Of a stretch of 64,000 nucleotides of DNA, positions 48,401 through 55,568 are shown in pieces. Every line of letters begins with the position of its first letter. The stretch's first letter is position 1. The notes under the pieces were generated by a model. The model saw only the letters and a list, made by a program, of their open reading frames with translations, was not told the origin of the DNA and did not search any database. The translations under genes and the position numbers were made by a program. The stretch comes from Candidatus Ulvibacter alkanivorans (GTDB lineage Bacteria; Bacteroidota; Bacteroidia; Flavobacteriales; Flavobacteriaceae), in the NCBI RefSeq assembly GCF_003333325.1, contig NZ_QOLC01000066.1, forward strand, positions 1-64,000, in the 5' to 3' direction.

Positions 48401-48719
48401 TCAAGCGTATTATGTGTACGTTGTGAACCAAGGCGGAAGAACGGATATTACTATCGACGGAGTAAACCTTGGAACCGATGAGAACACTATAGAAGGATTC
48501 TCATTCTATCCAAACCCTGCCGATACTACGCTTAATTTACGCGCAGTAGATAATATTGAAACGGTAGCATTGTACAATATCTTAGGTCAAAAAGTAATTG
48601 ACCAAACGATAGGTGCAACAAGCTCAGAGATCAATATTGCTTCTCTCGCAGCAGGAACCTACGTAATGAAGGTTACTGTAAATGGAGAGACAGGAACTTA
48701 CAAGGTTCTTAAGAAGTAA
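45429..48719 (+). CDS. large secreted multidomain protein with T9SS sorting domain
   Basis: 1096 residues: signal peptide (WCFVMCCIGLTYAQ), an unrecognised region, a CUB-like part (~110-230; FLYYSINNTFDFLMIYDGVD), a GEVED domain (~235-385; NRFAVFIDWDQNDILDDAGE and SFGQAEDYSINV), a DUF4394-like region (~390-625; YALVNTGDFYSVDIDTGVYT), three related beta-domains starting ~625, ~745 and ~880 (CDDAMAVACGD, CDTAEAISCGD, PPNDMIANSIDV) and a type IX sorting domain (~1020-1096; FYPNPADTTLNL ... TYKVLKK). It is exported and surface-attached or released. The role is unknown; adhesion is a guess. It is transcribed alone. Confidence 0.9.
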   Translation: MKKTTIMWCFVMCCIGLTYAQTPQNNDEAELAAYNASKQSTTTSSIDVLLNKLAALEDHNGNFLDHFTAAEAEILRSYFKQQNRSSAMADFIPTAGATETFTPTVGDFFFDPGGPGGSTTGGSPGNYPNCNCTTTTTLAGVTEIDFLYYSINNTFDFLMIYDGVDNTAPLIFDSVPGDIDDLAELMAANGGSSVFTGTSGNITFEFFASGVVDYGGWEVEILAAGPPPAFPAPYCGPLDFPVDVEPITLVDVAGISNVTDPVVNGTPAHEDFTAISGDVEQGMSYTIALEGNTAGNFTNRFAVFIDWDQNDILDDAGEVYEITQTIVNSNGTDGQQAIGTIDVPMGALEGTTRMRVKKIFGTSNYLDPCSGASFGQAEDYSINVTAGGGGGLGPATAYAVDNSQVLFGSFDTTMPAVFNAIGPSPDPAPDFEGAGAVDIDGNAYALVNTGDFYSVDIDTGVYTLLGTLAPPAGETWVGLEFDSSTGTLYGVSGVINSGSTLSTIDIGALTATPVGATGMLGAVAFAIDGASVGYAFDIVDDQIYSIDLTTGAATALGPAGFNGNFGQGMGYDINSDTVFMTAFNATVFDSEFRSVNTTTGATTLVDQMEPAALTQYAWVGIPEVRDNDLCDDAMAVACGDVVSDDTSDGNTDSNGDGSPDEWYSYTGTGDPQIVTVSLCGSSFDTILTVYEDCTLANEIVSNDDSCGLQSEVSFYADGTSTYYIAVDGFGGASGAFDLAVTCVDPLPNDVCDTAEAISCGDTVMGTTIMATDDDNASECGTTISAPGVWYVYEDTTNLVTDINVSTCSANTDYDTKINVYTGDDCGNLICVAGNDDSPNCTNFQSEVDFQSDGNSTYYILVQGFGGATGNFELSMNCIPVPPPNDMIANSIDVDEIGFPYTDPDVAMPAATVEAGNPTGCNIDGALGVWYNFVSEGDGEVTASIVTPAGPSSVTFYYAPDENATESDLELVLQNSNQCVSGTSAMITTDPGQAYYVYVVNQGGRTDITIDGVNLGTDENTIEGFSFYPNPADTTLNLRAVDNIETVALYNILGQKVIDQTIGATSSEINIASLAAGTYVMKVTVNGETGTYKVLKK

Positions 48720-48740
48720 TTTTTTCATAGTAAATTGTGT

Positions 48741-48777
48741 AAAAGCCATCTGCGTTTCGCAGGTGGCTTTTTCTTTT
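48741..48777 (+). terminator. terminator downstream of the T9SS cargo gene
   Basis: GCCATCTGCG (48745-48754) pairs with CGCAGGTGGC (48758-48767), one G-U pair, followed by TTTTTCTTTTT. It runs directly into the promoter box of the next gene. Confidence 0.88.
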
Positions 48778-48780
48778 TAG

Positions 48781-48788
48781 TACCTTTG
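48781..48788 (+). promoter_or_regulatory. -7 box TACCTTTG of the glycosyltransferase gene
   Basis: An exact TAnnTTTG match, ending 4 nt before ATG 48793. The -33 region falls in the preceding terminator hairpin and has no TTG. Confidence 0.5.
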
Positions 48789-48792
48789 CGTA

Positions 48793-49794
48793 ATGTCGCT
48801 TATGTACTCTTTTGTAATACCCGTCTACAATCGCCCCGAGGAGATCCAAGAACTGTTAGAAAGTTTTTTGGCCCTTACCTATACAAAACCGTATGAGATC
48901 GTAATTGTTGAGGATGGCTCTTCGGAAACTTCCGAAGAAATAGTGAAAAAGTATAAAGATAAACTACCCATTTCGTACTATTTTAAACCGAATTCAGGTC
49001 CCGGTCCGTCAAGAAATTATGGAATGCAACGGGCAAAAGGGAACTACTTTATTATTTTAGACAGTGACTGTTTGCTGCCCCCTCATTATTTATCGACAGT
49101 AGCTAAATACTTGGAAAACGACTATTACGATTGTTACGGCGGAGCCGATGCTGCCCACAGCAGCTTTACAGCATTACAGAAAGCCATAAACTATGTAATG
49201 ACCTCATTTCTTACTACAGGGGGCATACGTGGCAAAAGCAAGCAAGTTCACCATTTTGAGCCACGTAGTTTTAATATGGGTATTTCGAAAATAGCTTTTG
49301 AGAAAACGGCTGGCTTCGGAAAAATTCATCCTGGGGAGGACCCTGATCTATCGCAACGTATCGAAAAGAACGGTTTTAAAACGACCTTTATCCCTAATGC
49401 CTTTGTATATCACAAACGCAGAATCTCTTGGAAAAAATTCTATACGCAAGTGAAAAAATTTGGATTGGTTCGACCCATACTAACTACTTGGCATCCAAAT
49501 TCTGCAAAAATCACATTTTGGTTTCCAAGTGTATTTGTGTTGTTCTCTATGGCTTCAGTAGTGTTCGCTATTGCAGTGCATTGGATGTTTATCCTGCCTT
49601 TACTGTTGTACGTAGGTGCTATAGGCATCGATTCAACCTTCAAAAATAAAAGTGCCTATATTGGCCTTTTATCTATGTTCGCTGTGTTTGTACAGTTTTT
49701 TGGCTACGGACTCGCTTTTCTACAAGCTACATTTTTTATACGGCTCCTTAAAAAGAATCCGCAACAACAGTATCCGAAGTTGTTTTTTGACTAA
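48793..49794 (+). CDS. family 2 glycosyltransferase with C-terminal membrane helices
   Basis: 333 residues. The GT-A fold opens MYSFVIPVYNRPEEIQELLE, with EIVIVEDGSSE, then the metal/nucleotide motif NYFIILDSDCLLPP and the GEDPDLSQRIEKNGFKT acceptor region. Two hydrophobic segments follow (VFVLFSMASVVFAIAVHWMF; YIGLLSMFAVFVQFFGYGLA). It probably adds a sugar to a lipid-linked or envelope acceptor from the cytoplasmic side. The product is unknown. ATG 48802 is an alternative start. It precedes YbbR-coaE by 23 bp. Confidence 0.9.
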   Translation: MSLMYSFVIPVYNRPEEIQELLESFLALTYTKPYEIVIVEDGSSETSEEIVKKYKDKLPISYYFKPNSGPGPSRNYGMQRAKGNYFIILDSDCLLPPHYLSTVAKYLENDYYDCYGGADAAHSSFTALQKAINYVMTSFLTTGGIRGKSKQVHHFEPRSFNMGISKIAFEKTAGFGKIHPGEDPDLSQRIEKNGFKTTFIPNAFVYHKRRISWKKFYTQVKKFGLVRPILTTWHPNSAKITFWFPSVFVLFSMASVVFAIAVHWMFILPLLLYVGAIGIDSTFKNKSAYIGLLSMFAVFVQFFGYGLAFLQATFFIRLLKKNPQQQYPKLFFD

Positions 49795-49817
49795 CTTCCC
49801 TTTATATTGGACATTTC

Positions 49818-50768
49818 ATGGCAACACCTAAAAAAAGAAACTATAAAACTACCAAACTGAGGTCTTTCTTGTTCTTCATTTTGATAGCAGTATTGTTTTG
49901 GGTGCTTACTAAGTTTTCTAAAGAATATACTGCCACGGTAAGTGCTACCCTACAGTACGTATCTCTTCCCAACACCACACTTTTAGCCGAAGACAACCGG
50001 AAAACCATTTCTTTTGATCTTACTGCAAACGGCTTCGAATTTCTGTTTCACAAGCTCAACGAACCTATTATACAAATAGAAGTAGCCGAATATTATACAG
50101 AAGGAGCATCTGTTGCAACGGTCCCGAAAGAAGAATTGGGACGCCTTATTACCAATCAGTTGGATAAAAGTGTTTCGGTCAAGAATATTTCAATTAATGA
50201 ACTCACCATTCAACTAAATGTGATCGTGGTAAAAAAAGTTCCAGTGCTCGTAAATAGTGACCTCACTTTCAAAAAAGGATTTATGAGCGTGGATAGTATT
50301 AGAATTACCCCCGATTCGGTTCAAATTTCCGGTCCTACGCCTTTGCTGGATTCGATTCAAGCGGTAGAGACTGAATTGATAAGCGGTTCGGAAATTGAAA
50401 ACGATATTGAACAAAAAGTAGCTATAGCACCCATTAAGAGCGAAGAGCTTTCTATTATGCCTTCGGAAGTAACGATTGCGATACATGTTGAAGAATTTGC
50501 CGAAAAACAGTTACAATTACCTGTTGAAGTTATCAATCTTCCCGAATCGATCGAGTTGCAGTTAATACCCAATACGGTAACAGTTACATTTAATGTTTCG
50601 ATAACAGATTTTAATGCGATCACTGCAAAGAACTTTAAACTTATTTGTGATTATACAGAACGTAATGAAGGTGACAATTTTATGGTTGCGAAACTTTCAG
50701 AAAAACCAAACGACATCCTAGACGTTGAACTAGGTACAAAAAAAATTAATTATCTAATATTTAAATGA
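49818..50768 (+). CDS. YbbR-like domain protein
   Basis: 316 residues with one N-terminal membrane helix (FLFFILIAVLFWVLTKFS) and an extracytoplasmic part containing YbbR-like beta repeats (PNTTLLAEDNRKTISFDLTA; VDSIRITPDSVQISGPTPLL; LPESIELQLIPNTVTVTFNV). YbbR (CdaR) proteins regulate diadenylate cyclase in Firmicutes. Here no cdaA is adjacent, so that role is not shown. It overlaps coaE by 4 nt (ATGA). Confidence 0.85.
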   Translation: MATPKKRNYKTTKLRSFLFFILIAVLFWVLTKFSKEYTATVSATLQYVSLPNTTLLAEDNRKTISFDLTANGFEFLFHKLNEPIIQIEVAEYYTEGASVATVPKEELGRLITNQLDKSVSVKNISINELTIQLNVIVVKKVPVLVNSDLTFKKGFMSVDSIRITPDSVQISGPTPLLDSIQAVETELISGSEIENDIEQKVAIAPIKSEELSIMPSEVTIAIHVEEFAEKQLQLPVEVINLPESIELQLIPNTVTVTFNVSITDFNAITAKNFKLICDYTERNEGDNFMVAKLSEKPNDILDVELGTKKINYLIFK

Positions 50769-51352
50769 AAATTGTCGGACTAACAGGAGGAATAGGAAGC
50801 GGTAAAAGTACTGTGGCCAATATGTTCGCCGAACTTGGGGTGCCGGTTTATATTGCCGACAAAGAAGCACGACGTCTTACAAATACCTCGAAAATCATTC
50901 GAAAGAAAGTAGAAAAGTTATTTGGAGCACAAGCGTATGTTGATGATAAACTTGATCGTGAATTCATTGCAAGCATTGTTTTTAAAGATGCAGACAAATT
51001 AGCGCAACTAAATGAAATTATCCACCCAAAGGTCGCGGCTCATTTTGCGCGATGGATTAAAAAGCAAGAAGGTCTCTATTGCATTAAAGAAGCTGCGATA
51101 TTATTTGAAAACGGAGGTTACAAGAAATGTGATAAGACTATTTTGGTAACGGCTCCTAAACAAGAACGAATTCGACGGGTTATGGAACGAGATGCCGTAA
51201 GTCGAGAGTCGGTAGAAAGCAGAATGCAACACCAATGGAGTGACAAAGAAAAGAGCGCCTTATCCGATCTGATCATCGAAAATATCTCGCTAGAACAGAC
51301 TGCAAAAGAAGTGAGATCCACCCATAATTACCTGTTAAATTTATACGCATAA
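50765..51352 (+). CDS. coaE: dephospho-CoA kinase
   Basis: 195 residues. The P-loop GLTGGIGSGKST (~5-16), the VPVYIADKEARRLTNTS substrate region and the lid with RRVMERDAVSRESVESRMQHQ are standard CoaE. It phosphorylates the ribose 3'-OH of dephospho-CoA, the last step of CoA synthesis. It starts inside the YbbR stop (ATGA), so translation is coupled. It is followed by a two-component pair with its own promoter. Confidence 0.96.
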   Translation: MKIVGLTGGIGSGKSTVANMFAELGVPVYIADKEARRLTNTSKIIRKKVEKLFGAQAYVDDKLDREFIASIVFKDADKLAQLNEIIHPKVAAHFARWIKKQEGLYCIKEAAILFENGGYKKCDKTILVTAPKQERIRRVMERDAVSRESVESRMQHQWSDKEKSALSDLIIENISLEQTAKEVRSTHNYLLNLYA

Positions 51353-51414
51353 TACCCATTACGTCATTTTGTTAACATTTGGTTAAACACATAGAACCCT
51401 AAATGTTAAAATCT

Positions 51415-51422
51415 TACTTTTG
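51415..51422 (+). promoter_or_regulatory. -7 box TACTTTTG of the sensor kinase gene
   Basis: An exact TAnnTTTG match, ending 4 nt before ATG 51427. It argues against the in-frame ATG at 51403 and predicts a leaderless mRNA. Confidence 0.6.
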
Positions 51423-51426
51423 GGTC

Positions 51427-52992
51427 ATGAATAAAAAGCTTTTTGCTTTACTAATCGCCCTAATGTCCCTCTCGTTATTGGGAATTATTTTTGTTCAAGG
51501 GTATTGGATCGCAAATTCGTATCAAACAAAGGATGATCAGTTTAAAATTAATGTACGTCAAATTCTTAGTTCGGTAGCAAAGAAAATACAAGTAAGGGAG
51601 GCGGAAGATTACTATAATCTTTATAGTGGTTTGATCGATAGCGCGAACATTCCAGACAATGTCACTATGAGCGAATTGATCTATAAAACACAGAACGATC
51701 GCACCAAAGAAACCGTCATATTTTCGGATGGGATTCTCGCCGAAGATTACAAACTTTCTTCTAGCTTTTTAGACCTTGAAGAAACCGATAGTATACAGTT
51801 TAAAAAGTTAACGAATCGAAAAAGTACGACCACCTTCAAAGAAGGCGTCGACGGCGGTGGCATAACAAAAAGTTATAATGAGTCGTTTAGCCGATTAACC
51901 GACTACGAGCGGAGTCATTTCGAACACTTCTTTAAGAATATCTCGGCCAAACAACCGTTACATAAAAGAGTAGAAGCCGAAGAAATTGAAGCGAACATAC
52001 AAAATGAACTGGAGAATTACGGATTGAAGTCGAAGTTCGAATTCGCGGTGTATAGCAACGGACTGGCGACCAAAGTGCGTTCAAGGAATTTTAATTTGAA
52101 TCCAGACACGACCTACGATGTCCCCCTTTTTGTGAACGATGAAGCCGATACCAGCTATACGCTGTATGTGAATTTCTTCGAAAAGGAGAAATTAGTATTG
52201 AATTCTATTCTCGGAATGGCTATTTTATCGCTGGTATTTACAGGAGTGATCGTCTTGGCCTACGCCAATGCACTCTCCCAAATATTTAAGCAACGACAGA
52301 TATCACAAATTAAAAGTGATTTCATTAACAATATGACGCATGAGTTTAAAACACCAATTGCGACCATAAACCTAGCTTTAGATGCGCTTAAGAATCCTAA
52401 GGTAAAAGACAATAAAGAGTTTTTATCGCGCTACTTAGGCATGATCCGAGACGAGAACAGACGCATGCACGCTCAAGTGGAAAATGTATTGCGAATCTCT
52501 AAATTAGAGAAGAACGAGTTGGACCTGCCCAAGGAACGTATTAAACTGCATGAGGTAGTAGAAGATGCGATCACGCACATTAGTTTAATTGTTGAAGATC
52601 GTGGCGGGTATGTAAAGACGCATTTCGGTGCCTTGAAATCGTCGGTATTGGGGAATGAGTCCCACTTGACCAATGTAGTAGTGAATTTATTGGATAATGC
52701 GATCAAATATTCCGAAGGACCACCGAAGATAGACGTGTTTACAGAGAATGTAAAGAATAGCATTATATTAAAGATCCGTGACCAAGGAATTGGTATGAGT
52801 AAAACGGTTCAGAAAAAAATATTTGAAAAATTTTATCGAGAACATACAGGAGACATTCACAATGTGAAAGGACATGGGCTTGGACTAGCCTATGTAAAAC
52901 GTATTCTCGATGATCACGATGCGCAAGTATACGTGGAAAGCGAAAAAGACAAAGGCAGCACCTTTATTATAAAACTACACTTAATATCTTAA
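51427..52992 (+). CDS. sensor histidine kinase (RprX-like)
   Basis: 521 residues from ATG 51427. Membrane helices: ~5-28 (LFALLIALMSLSLLGIIFVQ) and ~255-280 (ILGMAILSLVFTGVIVLAYA), enclosing a ~225-residue periplasmic sensor region. HisKA carries the acceptor His in INNMTHEFKTPIATINLALD (~305). The ATPase has VNLLDNAIKYSEGPPKID, IRDQGIGMSKT and NVKGHGLGLAYVKRILDD. It pairs with the response regulator 4 bp downstream. The arrangement resembles RprX/RprY of Bacteroides; the signal is unknown. Confidence 0.93.
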   Translation: MNKKLFALLIALMSLSLLGIIFVQGYWIANSYQTKDDQFKINVRQILSSVAKKIQVREAEDYYNLYSGLIDSANIPDNVTMSELIYKTQNDRTKETVIFSDGILAEDYKLSSSFLDLEETDSIQFKKLTNRKSTTTFKEGVDGGGITKSYNESFSRLTDYERSHFEHFFKNISAKQPLHKRVEAEEIEANIQNELENYGLKSKFEFAVYSNGLATKVRSRNFNLNPDTTYDVPLFVNDEADTSYTLYVNFFEKEKLVLNSILGMAILSLVFTGVIVLAYANALSQIFKQRQISQIKSDFINNMTHEFKTPIATINLALDALKNPKVKDNKEFLSRYLGMIRDENRRMHAQVENVLRISKLEKNELDLPKERIKLHEVVEDAITHISLIVEDRGGYVKTHFGALKSSVLGNESHLTNVVVNLLDNAIKYSEGPPKIDVFTENVKNSIILKIRDQGIGMSKTVQKKIFEKFYREHTGDIHNVKGHGLGLAYVKRILDDHDAQVYVESEKDKGSTFIIKLHLIS

Positions 52993-52996
52993 AATT

Positions 52997-53713
52997 ATGG
53001 AAACTGAAAACAAAAAAATCCTTTTAGTAGAAGACGATCCCAACTTTGGGACGGTTTTAAAAGACTATCTGGCAATGAACGATTACGATGTAACCCATGC
53101 AAAAAACGGTATGGAAGGCTTCGAAAAGTTTAAAAAAGACGACTACGATCTTTGTATCCTAGACGTTATGATGCCGTATAAAGATGGTTTCACCCTCGCC
53201 AAAGAGATACGAGAAAAAAATGAAGATGTGCCAATCATCTTCTTAACCGCTAAAGCGATGAAAGAAGATGTATTAAAAGGCTACAAGGTGGGCGCCGATG
53301 ATTACCTGAACAAACCTTTTGATAGCGAAGTGTTATTAATGAAGATCAAGGCGATCATTCAACGCAAAGCCACCGACTCTATTGCAGATAGCAAACAATT
53401 TGAATTTGAGATTGGAAACTTCTTTTTAAACTCGAAGCTTCGTTTCTTGACCTATAAAAAAGAGGACCCGATAAAATTATCTCCAAAAGAGAATGAATTA
53501 CTTCGCTTGTTGGCCTTACATAAGAACGATCTAATGCCTAGAGAATTGGCACTTACTAAGATCTGGCGCGATGACAACTACTTCACCTCAAGAAGTATGG
53601 ATGTATATATCGCTAAACTGCGTAAATACCTAAGTAAGGACGACGGTGTTGAGATCATCAACATTCACGGTGAAGGATTTCGATTGGTCGTTAAAGACGA
53701 AGTAGACAACTAA
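52997..53713 (+). CDS. OmpR-type response regulator (RprY-like)
   Basis: 238 residues. The receiver opens KKILLVEDDPNFGTVLKDYL, with the phospho-acceptor Asp56 in DLCILDVMMPYKDGFTLAKE and the conserved lysine in GADDYLNKPFD (~105). The winged-helix output has KLSPKENELLRLLALHKNDL and FTSRSMDVYIAKLRKYL. It regulates transcription in answer to the adjacent kinase. The terminator that follows overlaps the end of the convergent miaA gene. Confidence 0.95.
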   Translation: METENKKILLVEDDPNFGTVLKDYLAMNDYDVTHAKNGMEGFEKFKKDDYDLCILDVMMPYKDGFTLAKEIREKNEDVPIIFLTAKAMKEDVLKGYKVGADDYLNKPFDSEVLLMKIKAIIQRKATDSIADSKQFEFEIGNFFLNSKLRFLTYKKEDPIKLSPKENELLRLLALHKNDLMPRELALTKIWRDDNYFTSRSMDVYIAKLRKYLSKDDGVEIINIHGEGFRLVVKDEVDN

Positions 53714-53741
53714 TTTTTAGGATACATAAAGTGTAGAAAGC

Positions 53742-53763
53742 GCCCTTTTTTAGGGCGTTTTTT
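53742..53763 (+). terminator. terminator of the two-component operon, overlapping the miaA stop
   Basis: CGCCCT/AGGGCG stem around a T-rich loop, followed by a run of six T. The loop contains the miaA stop codon (53750-53752), so the same bases encode the last MiaA residues. Confidence 0.75.
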
Positions 53764-54658
53764 GCTTTTTTAGAACAGCTAGTACATCGCTTACTGCAAC
53801 CGGGGCCTCAAACCACCTTATGGCGTCGTTCTTGCGAAACCAGGTTCCTTGACGTTTGGCAAAGCGGCGGGTATTCTTCTTTATTTCTGAAACTGCAGTT
53901 TCCAGAGGATACTCACCATCTAAATAGGCGAATAATTCTTTATAACCAACCGTTTGTAATGCATTCACTTCGCGATGCGGGTATAGTTCTTTTGCTTCGG
54001 AAAGCAAACCGGACTGCATCATAAGGTCGACACGCTTGTTGATGCGTTCGTAGACGATAGGGCGATCGGCTTTGATGCCTATGTATTCAGTTCGAAATTT
54101 TCGAGCTACCGATTTCTTTTTCAAAAATGAAGAGAATGGTCTTCCTGTTCCTCTAATGATCTCAAGCGCGCGTATTATTCGATGTGGGTTTTGAATGTCA
54201 GCTTTTTTGTAATATTCAGGGTCTGCTGCCTTTAATTCGTTTTGAAGCACTTCAATACCATGGTTCGTTAATACATTTTGTAGTTCTTGACGTATTAATG
54301 AAGACACTTCCGGAAAATTGTCCAATCCGTTGGTTACAGCATCTACATACAAACCGGAACCACCAACTAATATAACGACTGGGTGTTTTTTAAACAATTC
54401 GTCCAGCTTCAGTAGGGCTTCCCGTTCAAAATCACCTACGGTAAACGATTCGAAGATGCTTTTATTTTGAATAAAATGATGAGGTGCAGCAGCTAGTTCT
54501 TCCGAAGTAGGAACCGCTGTACCAATAGTCATTTCTTTATAGAATTGCCGCGAATCGGCCGAAATGATCTCAGTATTAAACGCCTTCGCTAATTCGATAG
54601 CCAAGTTGGTTTTTCCAATTGCCGTAGGGCCTACAACACAAATTAACAGTGGTTTCAA
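53750..54658 (-). CDS. miaA: tRNA dimethylallyltransferase
   Basis: About 302 residues from TTG 54658 (KPLLICVVGPTAIGKTNLAI); upstream codons are unconserved. It transfers dimethylallyl to A37 of tRNAs reading UNN codons. The P-loop VGPTAIGKTNLA, the EIISADSRQFYKEMTIGTAV motif and the C-terminal QTVGYKELFAYLDGEYPLET and NTRRFAKRQGTWFRKN are diagnostic. It lies 14 bp behind the channel gene on the same strand. The stop lies in the terminator loop of the convergent operon. Confidence 0.95.
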   Translation of the reverse strand: MKPLLICVVGPTAIGKTNLAIELAKAFNTEIISADSRQFYKEMTIGTAVPTSEELAAAPHHFIQNKSIFESFTVGDFEREALLKLDELFKKHPVVILVGGSGLYVDAVTNGLDNFPEVSSLIRQELQNVLTNHGIEVLQNELKAADPEYYKKADIQNPHRIIRALEIIRGTGRPFSSFLKKKSVARKFRTEYIGIKADRPIVYERINKRVDLMMQSGLLSEAKELYPHREVNALQTVGYKELFAYLDGEYPLETAVSEIKKNTRRFAKRQGTWFRKNDAIRWFEAPVAVSDVLAVLKKQKTP

Positions 54659-54672
54659 AATAGAGAATTTAG

Positions 54673-55527
54673 TTATCCTAATGGGTGTAAAGGAGAACCG
54701 CAGCGATGACAAAATTCTGCATCATCACGATGGCGTGATGCCGAACAGTTTCTACAAGATTGTGAATTTACATGTACATAATTGTCATCTTCTACACTGG
54801 GCTTTGCCGTTTTCTTTGTGTACTCGGCACTTACAATTCCCGTAGGTACCGCTATGATACCATAACCCATGATCATTATTATAGCAGCCAAAAATTGCCC
54901 CAAGGGTGTTACCGGTGCGATATCACCAAAGCCAACCGTTGTCAAGGTTACGATACACCAGTAAACACTTACAGGAATGCTTTTGAAGCCACTCTCTTCT
55001 CCTTCTATAAGGTACATTAGTGTTCCTGCGATGATACAGACAATCAATACGGCGAAGAGAAAAACCAAGATCTTTGGTCTACTGTCTTTTAGCGCATTCT
55101 TTAATTTATTCGATTCGCCTATGTACCTAGTGATCTTTAAAATTCTAAAAACTCGTAGTAAACGCAAGGCACGAACTGTAAGCAGATAGTTACTTCCAAC
55201 GAGAATAAACGACAGGTATAATGGAATGGTTGAAAGCAGGTCGATAATACCGTAAAAACTAAAAATGTAATTGGAGGGTTTCTTGACCGTGACGATTCGT
55301 GCGATATACTCAAAAGTGAAGAATATGGTAATGACCCATTCGCCGTAATAGAGTAGATCGTACACTTGTTCGGAAAGTCCTCGAACACTTTCTACCATCA
55401 CAAATAATACGCTCAGTAAAATAAGGATCAGCAGTACAATGTCGAACAGCTTGCCCATGGGCGTATCTGCTTCATAGATGATCTCGTGCAGTTTTCTGCG
55501 CCAATAGATATTATGTGGTTTGGTCAA
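54673..55527 (-). CDS. voltage-sensor-type potassium channel with C-terminal zinc ribbon
   Basis: 284 residues. Membrane helices S1-S4 cover ~28-135, with the arginine-rich S4 (TVRALRLLRVFRILKITR, 117-134). S5 is ~152-174. The pore holds the selectivity filter TVGFGD (197-202), and S6 is ~211-236. The C-terminus has a four-cysteine ribbon (Cys258, 261, 273, 276: CRNCSA ... CHRCGS) that may bind zinc. It is an inner-membrane K+ channel; gating is not known. It starts at TTG 55527, the only start near the conserved N-terminus. It is cotranscribed with miaA. Confidence 0.92.
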   Translation of the reverse strand: MTKPHNIYWRRKLHEIIYEADTPMGKLFDIVLLILILLSVLFVMVESVRGLSEQVYDLLYYGEWVITIFFTFEYIARIVTVKKPSNYIFSFYGIIDLLSTIPLYLSFILVGSNYLLTVRALRLLRVFRILKITRYIGESNKLKNALKDSRPKILVFLFAVLIVCIIAGTLMYLIEGEESGFKSIPVSVYWCIVTLTTVGFGDIAPVTPLGQFLAAIIMIMGYGIIAVPTGIVSAEYTKKTAKPSVEDDNYVHVNSQSCRNCSASRHRDDAEFCHRCGSPLHPLG

Positions 55528-55568
55528 CTAATAACTGTTTATGGTTTGATAAAAATAAGCAAGTTTCA

